A stretch of DNA of 31,516 bases from UBA6921 sp031363085 (GCA_031363085.1 JANLTU010000098.1:1-31516), one strand, 5' to 3'; positions 1-8,863 are shown, counted from the stretch's first letter. Numbers and translations are program-made. The notes: generated by a model from the sequence alone, not told the origin.

Positions 1-1
1 A

Positions 2-679
2 CTCATTACGTTTTCTAATCTTCTTTTTGCATCGACTTTCGACCGCCTCCCCGACAAGCGGATACTATTAACTCTGACGGATGCCCACGCAAAAATCATC
101 GCAATTCATTCGGGCCCGGCAGTGATCCGCGCCTCGGCAGACAAGGGCGTGTGCTTGGGGGCTTCGGTTGGGGAAGGCAGCATTGGCACGAACGCGGTTT
201 CTCTGGCCCTGCATGATCTAGAGTCGGCGATTCTCCGCGGGGAACAGCACTATTGCCACATGTTGCAGAACTGGTATTGCGTTGCGATTCCGCTTATCGA
301 CACCCATGAATCGGCGATGGGGTGTTTGGTTATTTCAATGGACCACGAAACCGCCTTGGGCGAAAAGTTCGCGCTTGCGAGTTCTCTCGCGAAGGAATTG
401 AGTTCCTTTGCTATCAGACATCAGCGTCCAGCGTTCAAGCCTCGTGATCTTATAAATGTGGACCGCAATGAAACAGAAATCCGCCTTACTGAACGCCAGC
501 GACAGGTGCTGGAACTTTATTCCCAAGGGCTAACCTACAAACAAATCGCACGCCATCTGCAGTTGCAGTCTGCGAAAACCGTGCAAGAACATCTGGACGT
601 GGTGCGCGCAAAACTCGGCGCCACAAGCCGCCGCGATTCCATCCGCAAGGCCGTTGAGCAAGGTTTTCTGAGCAATTGA
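2..679 (+). CDS. GAF-type sensor / LuxR-type HTH regulator, 3' part
   Basis: The reading frame is open from the first bases of the window, so the gene begins upstream; a GTG at 122 is probably internal. The visible part is about 225 residues. Its first ~130 residues resemble the N-terminal GAF-like sensor of AcoR-type activators: a LTDA segment, then the EGSIGTNAVSLAL stretch and the HYCHMLQNWYCVAIPLID stretch. Such activators normally continue into a sigma-54 AAA domain. Here the sensor is followed directly by a LuxR-family helix-turn-helix in the last ~65 residues (LTERQRQVLELYSQGLTYKQ, then KTVQEHLDVVRAKLG). It is therefore probably a ligand-sensing sigma70-type transcription factor. Ligand and targets are unknown; the two secreted-protein genes immediately downstream on the same strand are possible targets by position only. 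Confidence 0.8.
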   Translation, partial: LITFSNLLFASTFDRLPDKRILLTLTDAHAKIIAIHSGPAVIRASADKGVCLGASVGEGSIGTNAVSLALHDLESAILRGEQHYCHMLQNWYCVAIPLIDTHESAMGCLVISMDHETALGEKFALASSLAKELSSFAIRHQRPAFKPRDLINVDRNETEIRLTERQRQVLELYSQGLTYKQIARHLQLQSAKTVQEHLDVVRAKLGATSRRDSIRKAVEQGFLSN

Positions 680-686
680 TTGTTCC

Positions 687-710
687 GCCCGCCCCATCCA
701 TATGGCGGGC
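687..710 (+). other. GC-rich hairpin after the LuxR-type gene
   Basis: GCCCGCC (687-693) and GGCGGGC (704-710) form a perfect 7-bp stem with a 10-nt loop, eight bases after the stop codon. No T-run follows, so it is at best a weak or Rho-assisted terminator or an mRNA 3' stabiliser. Confidence 0.4.
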
Positions 711-874
711 ATCCATGCATGGTACCCCTCCTTTTGGCGGTCTGTGATTTTCCTCTTTCTGGATTTAGGATTTCTGCATCAGCACTCAACAAAGCGAGGG
801 GTTGAACGGATGCGCGACCTTCGTCGTGCGCCGCAACGGTTAACGGTATTTAACGGCCTTAAGGAGCATGACGA

Positions 875-1330
875 ATGAAAAATACTACACGCGCAACGCG
901 AGGTTGTTTTCGAAATGTTACAGCGCACAGTGCGGCGGTACGACGTGCCGCACTGTGTGTTGCCCTGTTGGGGCTTACGCTATCACCAGTGGCAAACGCA
1001 GACCTCACGGCGTTCAGTCGGGCAAATTGCGTCAACAACGAATCCATTTCGTGGCATGCGTTCGCACCGGAGCATCTGTGGACCAGTTCGAATCACTATT
1101 ATTTTGGGCTGTGGCAGCATTGCCTCGATAGCCAAGGACGCAATTGTGTAAGCGGATCTAATTTCGCTGCTTCGCTTACTTGGCGTGCGGCGGCGGTGCA
1201 TTGGCTTGAAGGACCACCGGGCGCCACAGTGTGGTTTGTAACGGGTAAGCACTGGCGATACGATCCGCTGGGGCGTTGGTATGTCTGGAGGAGCACGTCG
1301 GCGACGGGCTGTAACCCAACGCATATTTAA
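875..1330 (+). CDS. Putative secreted protein of unknown function
   Basis: The product is 151 residues and I do not recognise a family. The start is the ATG at 875, preceded at good spacing by AAGGAG (861-866). The first ~42 residues look like a Sec signal peptide: basic residues to about position 25, a hydrophobic core (AALCVALLGLTLSPVA), and a plausible cleavage site after VANA. The mature part is rich in Trp and aromatic residues and holds four Cys, which could form disulfides outside the cytoplasm (NCVNN, HCLDS, RNCVS and TGCNP). It is followed 20 bases later by a second gene that also starts MKN and has a similar ribosome binding site, so the two are probably co-transcribed. The 195-base gap upstream, with repeated TTAACGG near 840-857, would hold the promoter. 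Function is unknown. Confidence 0.6.
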   Translation: MKNTTRATRGCFRNVTAHSAAVRRAALCVALLGLTLSPVANADLTAFSRANCVNNESISWHAFAPEHLWTSSNHYYFGLWQHCLDSQGRNCVSGSNFAASLTWRAAAVHWLEGPPGATVWFVTGKHWRYDPLGRWYVWRSTSATGCNPTHI

Positions 1331-1350
1331 TTTTTGTAAAGGAGCAAGTC

Positions 1351-2181
1351 ATGAAAAATTCTCTGGGTACGGTTCTGATTCTCATCGGCAGTTTTGTTTT
1401 AATTAACTATTATTCAGGCTCATACGCTACAAGTGCAAACGCAGCAACCGGGAACGCAGCAAGCGAATTCGAAACTGCAGAAATCATTGTGTATCCTGAT
1501 CCGCAGGAGGCTCCGGATAGCACTGCGGGACCAGGGATGCTTGCAGAGCCAGGTGCGCCGCCCGGGGCGGGCCTTGAGCTGCGTTCAGGAATTGTTTTCC
1601 TAAATGAAGCGGACTTGAATCCCACGACTGCCGCAATCAATGTAAAAGCACGAGAGCAGGAAAAGCGGTTGGGGTTTACACGCATCAAAGACGATGGCCA
1701 TGTCTCGGAGCTTGACATGGCGCGCGACGACCATGACGATCCGGTGAGCCCTTTGCGGGAGCGCAGGCTGAAGGACATGAACAATGTAGCTGCTGCACTG
1801 GAATTCAGTCCGGCGCGAATCGACGGCACATTGCTTGCGCGTGCGAAGCTGGTTGGTGGCACGCCTAATGGTTCGAATAACGGCGCGGGGTGGAACACCT
1901 TGGACCGCATATTCGACACGCCGGAATTTGGACTTGTACGGCTGATCGAAGACGATTACATCGACGGCGGCGGCACCGTGTTGTTCGTGCGTGAAGACAT
2001 CAATCGTGACATTAACGGAACACCAGCGCAGTTCAAGGTGAGGTGTAAAACCACTGCAAGATGTGAGAGCGAATTGCGCTGGGCTACGTCGAAGATGAGC
2101 TATACACTCACCTCGAACCGAGCGCTGACAGTCACCAAGTTAATCGAATCGTTCATAAACATCGCGCGCGGCTTGCGTTAG
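1351..2181 (+). CDS. Putative exported or membrane-anchored protein, unknown
   Basis: The product is 276 residues and matches no family I can name. The ATG at 1351 follows an AAAGGAG ribosome binding site (1338-1344). The N-terminus (MKNSLGTVLILIGSFVLINYY) is a hydrophobic helix suitable as a signal anchor or uncleaved signal peptide. Residues ~40-75 are a low-complexity Pro/Ala/Gly/Glu linker. From about residue 80 there is a soluble acidic domain with many charged residues and a late Cys pair (VRCKTTARCES). It lies 20 bases after the preceding secreted-protein gene and is closed by a hairpin terminator, so the two form a two-gene transcription unit. A structural or regulatory partner role for the first protein is inference from position only. 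Confidence 0.6.
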   Translation: MKNSLGTVLILIGSFVLINYYSGSYATSANAATGNAASEFETAEIIVYPDPQEAPDSTAGPGMLAEPGAPPGAGLELRSGIVFLNEADLNPTTAAINVKAREQEKRLGFTRIKDDGHVSELDMARDDHDDPVSPLRERRLKDMNNVAAALEFSPARIDGTLLARAKLVGGTPNGSNNGAGWNTLDRIFDTPEFGLVRLIEDDYIDGGGTVLFVREDINRDINGTPAQFKVRCKTTARCESELRWATSKMSYTLTSNRALTVTKLIESFINIARGLR

Positions 2182-2370
2182 TTAGCGTGGTTCTACAATT
2201 CCACTTGTAGCATTTACGGGCGCAGCGGCGCCCTTCTTATTTTCTTCGCCAAGCGCCAGCACCCGCTGGCCTGCTTCTCAATGAGGGCCCCAAGTTTTGG
2301 GTCCGCGCTCCAATGTGATTGTGGCAACGCTAGGTTTCGTCTGGCTATGTTTGCAGATTGTGCATTTCAT
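2182..2370 (-). pseudogene. Decayed YgiT-type zinc-finger antitoxin
   Basis: From an ATG at 2370, preceded by a good GAGGAAG ribosome binding site, the frame reads MKCTICKHSQTKP and then VATITLERG. This is the classic start of YgiT/MqsA-N zinc-finger antitoxins, with the first Cys pair intact. The sequence then departs from the family and stops at 2278. Reading on in the same frame after the stop gives EAGQRVLALGEENKKGA, which resembles the C-terminal helix of the same family. The middle block carrying the second CxxC pair is missing, so I read this as an internal deletion plus a nonsense codon. Its start lies ten bases after the end of the decayed DUF4258 toxin, the usual toxin-then-antitoxin order. 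No product with both zinc-binding halves can be made. Confidence 0.7.
2218..2247 (+). terminator. Intrinsic terminator of the secreted-protein pair
   Basis: GGGCGC (2218-2223), loop AGCG, GCGCCC (2228-2233), followed by a T-rich tract (TTCTTATTTTCTT). The hairpin starts 37 bases after the stop codon at 2181. It also overlaps the decayed YgiT tail on the other strand. Confidence 0.65.
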
Positions 2371-2380
2371 GATTTCTTCC

Positions 2381-2640
2381 TCAATGTAAAGATTGGATCC
2401 CCCTGTGCTGGATCGGGCCGGACTCGTACCCGGTGATGATGATTTGCTCTCCGTCAGTCGCGTTATCCGCCACAACTACGGATAACTATCTCGCACCTAT
2501 GTAACCAACAACCTGCTCGTGCAAGGCGTGTCGTCGGGGTAATCCTCCACAACGAGCTTTGCATTGGCTAATGCGGAGTTCACGTCCTCTACGGAAATGC
2601 GTCGCTCGAAGATGTGCAGATCGCGTGCTAACGGAACATC
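2381..2640 (-). pseudogene. Decayed DUF4258 toxin
   Basis: One frame reads HIFERRISVEDVNSALANAK followed by VVEDYPDDTPCTSRLL, the recognisable core of DUF4258 toxins (ERGIS..DV..AL..G..IEDYPDD..PS.LLLG). It stops at 2497. A one-base frame change continues as VGYIGAR, an in-frame TAG, then LSVVVADNATDGEQIIITGYE, which matches the family's C-terminal half (LHVVVA...ELIIITVYEPDP). So there is one frameshift and at least one nonsense codon. The open frame extends upstream to 2814, but residues before about 2640 do not look like the family, so the 5' boundary is approximate. It is paired with the YgiT remnant directly downstream. Confidence 0.7.
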
Positions 2641-2829
2641 AACTTCATGTGGCCACCTCGGTTCGAAGTCAAACTTATCCTGGTGAAAATCTACCTTTAC
2701 ACCTGCTACGCTACGGGTGGTATCTGCCTGCGGGAACGCGGGTAGAGGGTATAAGCGCGTGGGTGGAACAAAGGGAAGGCTAACCTCAGCAAACATCATC
2801 GTGATAACACCCATGCTGGATTAATAAAC

Positions 2830-4272
2830 CTACCGCGTCAATGCGACGATGCACACATCCATCAGCGCACCGGGAAACAAACCCAGCGCGAGTACCGCAA
2901 GACCGTTGACGCTCAACACCATGCGCAGGTCGAGGTTGACCCGCAACGGCGCCGTGTCAGTGGGTTTGTCGAAGTACATCAGCTTGATGATGCGCAGGTA
3001 ATAGAACGCGCCGATGATCGAGAACACCACCGCCATGACCGCAAGCCAGGTGAGGTTCACGTCGACCACCGCCTGCAACACCGACAGCTTGGCGTAAAAA
3101 CCCAGCGTTGGCGGCACCCCGGCCATCGAGAACATCAGGATCAACATCATGAAGGCGTACCATGGGCTGCGCACGCTCAGACCTTTGAAATCTTCCAGAC
3201 GATCCGCTTCGAAACCGGCGCGGCTGAGCATGACGATCATGCCGAAACCACCGACGCTCATCAGCGCGTACACCAGCACATAGAACATCGACGACGCGTA
3301 ACCGTTCGCGGTGCCCGACAGAATGCCCAGCAGTAAAAAACCGACATGCGAAATGGTTGAGTAGGCAAGCATGCGTTTAATATTGGTTTGCGCGATGGCG
3401 ATGATGTTGCCTAGGCCCATCGACAATACCGCCAGCACGATCAAGATGCCCTGCCAGTGGCCGTGCAATTCGCCCAAGCCTTCCACCAGCAAGCGCATGA
3501 CCATCGCGAACGCGGCGATTTTCGGTGCGGTGCCGATGTACATGGTGACCGGCGTCGGCGCGCCGTGGTACACGTCGGGAATCCACATGTGAAACGGCAC
3601 GGCACCGAGCTTGAACGCTAATCCGACAATGACGAACACCACCGCGAACGCGAGCACCAATTCATTCTGGCCGCCGCCCTGCGCGATGCGCTCGGCAACT
3701 TGCCCGACGTCGAGCGTGCCGGTGACGCCGTAAATAATCGACATGCCGTACAGCAACATGCCCGAGGCCAACGCGCCGAGCACGAAATATTTCATCGCCG
3801 CTTCGGTGGCGTCGGCCGAATCACGGCGCAGCGCGACCATCGCGTACAGCGACAGCGACAGTAATTCCAAGCCAAGATAAAGCGTCAGGAAGCTGTGCGC
3901 GGAAATCATGATCATCATGCCCAGCACGCCGAACAGGCCCAGCACGAAGAACTCGCCTTGATACAACTGACGTTCGCGCAGATGGTCGCGCGAATACACA
4001 AACACTGCCGCAGTGATTAGATACACGCACACCTTGAGCACCGTGCCCATCGCGTCGCTGATGTACGAATTGTTGAATATCAGCGAGCGTTCGCCGGTAT
4101 AAAATGTCACGGTCAGCACCGCCGCCGTCGCCAGCGTGATTTGCGTCAGGATATAAGCCGCGTTGCGATCAGTGCCGCGACTATACACATCCACCAGCAG
4201 CACCAGGCAGGCCATCGACAGCACCCAGATTTCGGGCGTGGCGAGAATAAAGTTGGGTATTTGAAAATTCAT
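2830..4272 (-). CDS. nuoN: NADH-quinone oxidoreductase subunit N
   Basis: The 480-residue integral membrane protein is one of the three antiporter-like subunits of complex I (with NuoL and NuoM) and is thought to move one proton per NADH through the inner membrane. Length and hydrophobicity fit a 14-helix NuoN. Family motifs seen are the Glu-bearing helix YLGLELLSLSLYAMVAL, the Lys helix FKLGAVPFHMWIPDVYHGAP and KRMLAYSTISHVGFLLLG, carrying the buried Glu and Lys residues of the proton path. It is the last gene of the operon, 36 bases after nuoM. No clear intrinsic terminator is visible after its stop; the toxin-antitoxin remnants begin about 190 bases on. Confidence 0.97.
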   Translation of the reverse strand: MNFQIPNFILATPEIWVLSMACLVLLVDVYSRGTDRNAAYILTQITLATAAVLTVTFYTGERSLIFNNSYISDAMGTVLKVCVYLITAAVFVYSRDHLRERQLYQGEFFVLGLFGVLGMMIMISAHSFLTLYLGLELLSLSLYAMVALRRDSADATEAAMKYFVLGALASGMLLYGMSIIYGVTGTLDVGQVAERIAQGGGQNELVLAFAVVFVIVGLAFKLGAVPFHMWIPDVYHGAPTPVTMYIGTAPKIAAFAMVMRLLVEGLGELHGHWQGILIVLAVLSMGLGNIIAIAQTNIKRMLAYSTISHVGFLLLGILSGTANGYASSMFYVLVYALMSVGGFGMIVMLSRAGFEADRLEDFKGLSVRSPWYAFMMLILMFSMAGVPPTLGFYAKLSVLQAVVDVNLTWLAVMAVVFSIIGAFYYLRIIKLMYFDKPTDTAPLRVNLDLRMVLSVNGLAVLALGLFPGALMDVCIVALTR

Positions 4273-4308
4273 CGTCGGGACCGTAGTGGGTATCTTTGAG
4301 AAGTATCT

Positions 4309-5826
4309 TTACAATTTCGATGCATGCAGTTGCTCCACCAAATGCCCTACCGTGCTGTGCATCACGTCCAGCAACGGCGCCGGCCACACGCCGAACAGCA
4401 ACACTGCAACCGCCAAGCTGCCCAACACCACGAACTCACGTCGATTGATGTCGGTCAGTTCGGCAACATGCTTATTTGCGGTGTCACCGAAGATCACGCG
4501 CTTCACCATCCATAAGGTGTAGGCCGCGCCGAACACCAGCGTGGTGGCCGCGATGGCCGCAATCCAGAAACCGGCCTTGAAGGAACTCAGGATCACCATG
4601 AACTCGCCGACGAAGCCCGAGGTGCCGGGCAAGCCGGCGTTGGCCATCGCGAAAAAAACCATCAGTGCGGCGAATGTCGGCATGGTGTTGACCACGCCGC
4701 CGTAGTCGTTGATCTGTCGACTGTGCATGCGGTCGTAGAGCACGCCCACGCACAGGAATAAGGCGCCCGATACAAAGCCGTGCGAAATCATCTGCACCAT
4801 CGCGCCTTCGATGCCCATCGCGGCACCCTGCACGCTGGTGGTGTTGTGCAAAATCTCGAAGCCCATGAAGAAGCCGAGCGTGACAAATCCCATGTGCGAG
4901 ATCGACGAATACGCGATCAGCTTTTTCATGTCTTGCTGCACCAGCGCGACCAAGGCGATGTACAACACGGCAATCAACGACAGCGAAATCATCAACCAGT
5001 CGAGTTGCGCACTGGCATCCGGAGTGATCGGCAACGAGAAACGCAGAAATCCGTAGGCGCCCATTTTCAACATGATCGCCGCCAGAATCACCGAACCGCC
5101 GGTCGGCGCCTCCACGTGCGCATCCGGCAACCAAGTGTGCACCGGCCACATCGGCACCTTGACCGCGAACGCCAGCAGGAAGGCGATGAAAATCAGAATC
5201 TGCGGCGTGAGCCCGAGCTTGAGTTGGTGAAAATCGAGAATGCTGAAACTGCCGGACTGGATGTACATGTAGATCAGTGCGACCAACATGAACACCGAGC
5301 CCAGAAAGGTGTAGAGAAAAAACTTGATGGTCGCGTACACGCGCCGCTCGCCGCCCCAGATGCCAATGATCAGGAACATCGGGATCAACATGCCTTCCCA
5401 CATGACATAGAACAGCATCGAATCAAGCGCGGCGAACACGCCGTTCATCAAGCCTTCCATGATCAAAAACGCCGCCATGTATTGCGCGACCTTGAACGTG
5501 ATGACCTGCCAACCGGCCAGCACCACCAGCACCGTGGTGAAACTGGTCAGCAATATGAGCGGCATGGAAATGCCGTCGATGCCCAAGTGGTAATTAACGT
5601 TAAACGCCGCGATCCACACATGCTGTTCAACAAACTGCATCTGAAATGTCGACACGTCGAACTGGGTGTAGAGCGGAATAGTGATGATAAATGTCATGAT
5701 CGCAACCACCAGCGCGATCATCTTGGCCAGGTTCGCCTGACGTTCCTGGCTCGCAGTCAAAACCAAGACGCCACCTAGAATCGGCACCCACACCGCAAGA
5801 CTCAATAATGGCAAACCGGAAAACAT
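4309..5826 (-). CDS. nuoM: NADH-quinone oxidoreductase subunit M
   Basis: The 505-residue integral membrane antiporter-like subunit of complex I. Motifs visible: MWEGMLIPMFLIIGIWGG with the conserved helix-5 Glu, VKVPMWPVHTWLPDAHVEAP with the broken-helix Lys, and KKLIAYSSISHMGFVTLGF with the second Lys. These are the residues that couple conformational change to proton movement. The N-terminus (MFSGLPLLSLAVWVPILGG) and full length are normal. It lies 73 bases after nuoL, a spacer holding a strong hairpin, and 36 bases before nuoN. Confidence 0.97.
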   Translation of the reverse strand: MFSGLPLLSLAVWVPILGGVLVLTASQERQANLAKMIALVVAIMTFIITIPLYTQFDVSTFQMQFVEQHVWIAAFNVNYHLGIDGISMPLILLTSFTTVLVVLAGWQVITFKVAQYMAAFLIMEGLMNGVFAALDSMLFYVMWEGMLIPMFLIIGIWGGERRVYATIKFFLYTFLGSVFMLVALIYMYIQSGSFSILDFHQLKLGLTPQILIFIAFLLAFAVKVPMWPVHTWLPDAHVEAPTGGSVILAAIMLKMGAYGFLRFSLPITPDASAQLDWLMISLSLIAVLYIALVALVQQDMKKLIAYSSISHMGFVTLGFFMGFEILHNTTSVQGAAMGIEGAMVQMISHGFVSGALFLCVGVLYDRMHSRQINDYGGVVNTMPTFAALMVFFAMANAGLPGTSGFVGEFMVILSSFKAGFWIAAIAATTLVFGAAYTLWMVKRVIFGDTANKHVAELTDINRREFVVLGSLAVAVLLFGVWPAPLLDVMHSTVGHLVEQLHASKL

Positions 5827-5862
5827 AATTGCGCGAACCTTGTTTACGTTGAACCCGTGTTA

Positions 5863-5890
5863 CTGCGCCACCGCGCCTAGCGGGGCGCAG
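5863..5890 (-). other. Strong hairpin in the nuoL-nuoM spacer
   Basis: CTGCGCC (5863-5869) and CCGC (5871-5874) pair with GCGG (5880-5883) and GGCGCAG (5884-5890), giving an 11-bp stem with one bulged A and a 5-nt loop. It lies in the 73-base gap between nuoL and nuoM. No U-run follows on the operon strand, so it is not a standard terminator; an mRNA processing or stability element is the likelier reading. Confidence 0.55.
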
Positions 5891-5899
5891 CATTCTTCT

Positions 5900-7864
5900 C
5901 TAAACCAGCACCACCCAGCCCAAGATCACGCACAGGCCGAAAATCATTGCGAACGCGTAGTGATACATATAGCCGGATTGCATCCGGCGCATCACGCCCG
6001 ACAGTTTTCCAATCACGTGCGCGCTGCCGTTGACCAAGCCGCCGTCGATGATTTTCACGTCGCCATAGCGCCATAACAGTCCGCCGATGCCGCGTGCACC
6101 GTCGCCGAAAACTTTTTGGTTGAAGTCGTCGCAATAATATTTGCGGTCCAACAGGCGGTAGAGGAACGCAAAATTTTTCTGCACGCTGTCGGCGATCTGT
6201 GGTTGCTTCAGGTAGATGAACCAGGCGGCGAACACACCGCCTGCCGCCAGCCACAATGGCGCGGCGGAAAACGCGTGCACGATCATGTTTGCCCAACCGT
6301 GAAACTCTTCGGACAAATGTTTCAGCACATCGTGTTGCGGCAGCACGAAAATCGCATCGCCGAAGAATTGGCCGAAGGCGATGTCGCCGACGTAAATGGC
6401 ACCGATCACCACCGACGGAATCGCCAGCAAGATCAGGGGCCAGGTCACGACCGGTGGCGATTCATGCAGATGTTCCTGCGTGTGGTGATCCATGCGTTCC
6501 TTGCCGTGGAACACCAGGAAGAACATGCGGAAGCTGTAAAACGCGGTCACGAACACCCCGGCCAGCAAGAACCAATAAGCAGACTCCGCGCCCAAAATAT
6601 GCGACGCGCCGACCGCTTCAATGATGCTGTCTTTCGAGTAGAACCCGGCAAAACCGGGCGCACCGATCAAGGCCAACGAACCGATCAGCGAGCACCAATA
6701 GGTGATCGGCAGGTATTTCCTCAAGCCGCCCATTTTGCGGATGTCCTGCTCGTGATGCATCGCGATGATCACCGAGCCCGCCGCCAGGAACAGCAGGGCC
6801 TTGAAAAACGCGTGTGTCATTAAATGGAAAATACCGGCGGCATAGGCGGAGGCGCCGAGCGCGGCGGTCATGTAGCCCAGTTGCGACAACGTTGAATACG
6901 CCACCACGCGCTTGATGTCGTTCTGCACGATGCCCAGCAAACCCATCGAAAACGCCGTGATGGTGCCGATGATCAACACCACGCTCAAAGCGGTCTCGGA
7001 GAGTTCAAACAACGGCGACATGCGCGCGACCATGAAGATGCCGGCGGTCACCATGGTGGCGGCGTGAATCAAAGCCGAGATCGGCGTCGGGCCTTCCATT
7101 GAATCCGGCAGCCACACGTGCAGCGGCACCTGCGCCGACTTCCCCATCGCGCCGATGAACAGCAGGATGCAAATCACCGTCATCAACGACCACGGCACCC
7201 CCGGCCACACTTCGATGGTGAGACTGCTGAGCATCGGCGCGGAGCGAAATACGTCCATGTAGTCGAGGCTGTTGAAGTGCATCAGGATCGCCGCGATGCC
7301 AAGCAGAAACCCGAAATCGCCGACGCGGTTGACCAGGAACGCCTTCATGTTGGCGTAGATCGCAGTGGGTTTTTTGAACCAGAAGCCGATCAACAAATAC
7401 GACACCAGACCGACCGCTTCCCAACCGAAAAATAACTGCATGAAATTGTTGGCCATCACCAACATCAACATCGAGAAGGTGAACAGCGCGATGTAGCTAA
7501 AGAAGCGCTGGTAACCGGGATCGTCGTGCATGTAGCCGATGGTGTAGATGTGTACCATCAGCGAAACAAACGTCACGACCACCAACATCAGCGCGGTGAG
7601 TTTGTCGACCAGAAAACCGACTTCGAAACGAATGCCGTCGCTGACCGCCCAGGTGTACACCGACGCGTTGTAGGTCGCGGCGCCGTCAATGACCATATGC
7701 TTGAACACCAGCAGCGCCAGTAGCAGTGAAACCGCCACGCCGGCAATCGTCACGCTGTGCGCGCCGACGCGCCCCACCTGTTTGCCGAACAAGCCGGCGA
7801 TCACCGCACCGAATAACGGCGCGAGCACGATCAACAAATACACGGTGGGCATCATCGCTTCCAT
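5900..7864 (-). CDS. nuoL: NADH-quinone oxidoreductase subunit L
   Basis: The 654-residue largest membrane subunit of complex I, the distal antiporter-like proton channel. It holds the NuoL core motifs FGWEAVGLVSYLLIGFW, GKSAQVPLHVWLPDSMEGPT with the conserved Lys, and KRVVAYSTLSQLGYM. The C-terminal ~110 residues match the region that forms the long lateral helix lying along NuoM and NuoN. The start is either the ATG at 7864 or the ATG pair 9-12 bases inside (MMPTVYLL); the inner ones have GGAAG just upstream, so translation may begin there. It is six bases after nuoK. Confidence 0.97.
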   Translation of the reverse strand: MEAMMPTVYLLIVLAPLFGAVIAGLFGKQVGRVGAHSVTIAGVAVSLLLALLVFKHMVIDGAATYNASVYTWAVSDGIRFEVGFLVDKLTALMLVVVTFVSLMVHIYTIGYMHDDPGYQRFFSYIALFTFSMLMLVMANNFMQLFFGWEAVGLVSYLLIGFWFKKPTAIYANMKAFLVNRVGDFGFLLGIAAILMHFNSLDYMDVFRSAPMLSSLTIEVWPGVPWSLMTVICILLFIGAMGKSAQVPLHVWLPDSMEGPTPISALIHAATMVTAGIFMVARMSPLFELSETALSVVLIIGTITAFSMGLLGIVQNDIKRVVAYSTLSQLGYMTAALGASAYAAGIFHLMTHAFFKALLFLAAGSVIIAMHHEQDIRKMGGLRKYLPITYWCSLIGSLALIGAPGFAGFYSKDSIIEAVGASHILGAESAYWFLLAGVFVTAFYSFRMFFLVFHGKERMDHHTQEHLHESPPVVTWPLILLAIPSVVIGAIYVGDIAFGQFFGDAIFVLPQHDVLKHLSEEFHGWANMIVHAFSAAPLWLAAGGVFAAWFIYLKQPQIADSVQKNFAFLYRLLDRKYYCDDFNQKVFGDGARGIGGLLWRYGDVKIIDGGLVNGSAHVIGKLSGVMRRMQSGYMYHYAFAMIFGLCVILGWVVLV

Positions 7865-7870
7865 ATGGAA

Positions 7871-8176
7871 TTAACCTTTTAGAGAATCGAGATGGTCAAC
7901 GTTGATGGTGTGTTTGTTGCGGAACACCACCACCAGAATGGCCAAACCAATCGCCGCTTCGGCAGCGGCCACAGTAAGAATAAAAAACACAAACACTTGC
8001 CCGGCGCTGTCGCCCAGGTAGTGCGAGAACGCGACGAAATTCATATTCACCGCGAGCAACATCAACTCAATCGACATCAGCAAAATGATGACGTTTTTGC
8101 GATTGAGCACAATGCCCGCCATGCTCAGGCAAAACAGAATGCCGGCCAGAATTAAATAATGCGATAACGAAATCAC
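7871..8176 (-). CDS. nuoK: NADH-quinone oxidoreductase subunit K
   Basis: The 101-residue three-helix membrane subunit of complex I, normal length. The two functional buried acids are visible: Glu in the SIELMLLAVN helix and Glu in AAAEAAIGLAILVVVF, equivalent to Glu36 and Glu72 of the E. coli protein. They link the quinone-site module to the antiporter chain. The start codon is GTG at 8176, supported by GGGGAG just upstream. It is six bases before nuoL, so the two are likely translated together. Confidence 0.95.
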   Translation of the reverse strand: MISLSHYLILAGILFCLSMAGIVLNRKNVIILLMSIELMLLAVNMNFVAFSHYLGDSAGQVFVFFILTVAAAEAAIGLAILVVVFRNKHTINVDHLDSLKG

Positions 8177-8239
8177 GCCCGCTCCCCTTCTTGATATTTA
8201 GCAAAGCCGGCTCAGCACATTGTGCCGAACTGGCCAAAA

Positions 8240-8845
8240 TCATTCCTCTTTTTCCGCCGCCATTTTGACCATGCGAATCCGGTCGGCGCGTTTCACGGCC
8301 ACCTGTTGTTCCGGCGCAATGTATTTGGTCTGGCGGCGCGTGCGTAATGTCAACGCAATCGCCGCGATGATGGCGACCAGCAAAATCGCCGATGCGATTT
8401 CAAACGGATAAACATATGCCGTGTACAACACCCGACCCAGTTCACGCGTGTTGCTGTAATCGGCCGCATGCGCAACCGGACTTGCGATCTGTTCCAAGCC
8501 GAAATGGTCTTTGCCAAGAACCAGGTACATTTCAAAAATAATCAGCGCGGCGACCGCGATACCGACCGGCAGATATTTGGAGAAGCCTTCCTGCAGCGGT
8601 GCCAGATTAATATCAAGCATCATCACCACGAACAGGAACAGCACCATCACCGCGCCCACGTACACCAGCACCAGGGTGATGGCCAGGAACTCGGCTTCCA
8701 GCAGCAGCCACAATCCCGCGCTGGTAAAAAATGCCAACACCAGGAACAACGCGGCGAATACCGGGTTGCGCACCGTGATCACCATGACGCCGGCGAATAC
8801 CAGCACCGCAGCAAAAAACCAGAAAACAAATTGCTCAAATCCCAT
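8240..8845 (-). CDS. nuoJ: NADH-quinone oxidoreductase subunit J
   Basis: The 201-residue membrane subunit of complex I with about five helices. The third-helix region reads LVYVGAVMVLFLFVVMMLDI, the signature stretch that contains the pi-bulge rotating during turnover in known structures. The C-terminal tail is charged and cytoplasmic. Position between nuoI (18 bases) and nuoK (63 bases) is canonical. Confidence 0.95.
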   Translation of the reverse strand: MGFEQFVFWFFAAVLVFAGVMVITVRNPVFAALFLVLAFFTSAGLWLLLEAEFLAITLVLVYVGAVMVLFLFVVMMLDINLAPLQEGFSKYLPVGIAVAALIIFEMYLVLGKDHFGLEQIASPVAHAADYSNTRELGRVLYTAYVYPFEIASAILLVAIIAAIALTLRTRRQTKYIAPEQQVAVKRADRIRMVKMAAEKEE

Positions 8846-8863
8846 GGGGTTCTCGTTGGTCTG

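Noticed and set aside
720..870. Possible sigma-54 promoter before the secreted-protein pair
   Set aside because: No GG-N10-GC element with proper TGGCAC/TTGCA boxes is present; the sensor resemblance to sigma-54 activators is only in the N-terminal domain.
4780..5778. 332-codon open frame on the plus strand over nuoM
   Set aside because: Its translation is dominated by His, Arg, Gln and Asp, the typical mirror of a hydrophobic gene. nuoM on the other strand is certain.
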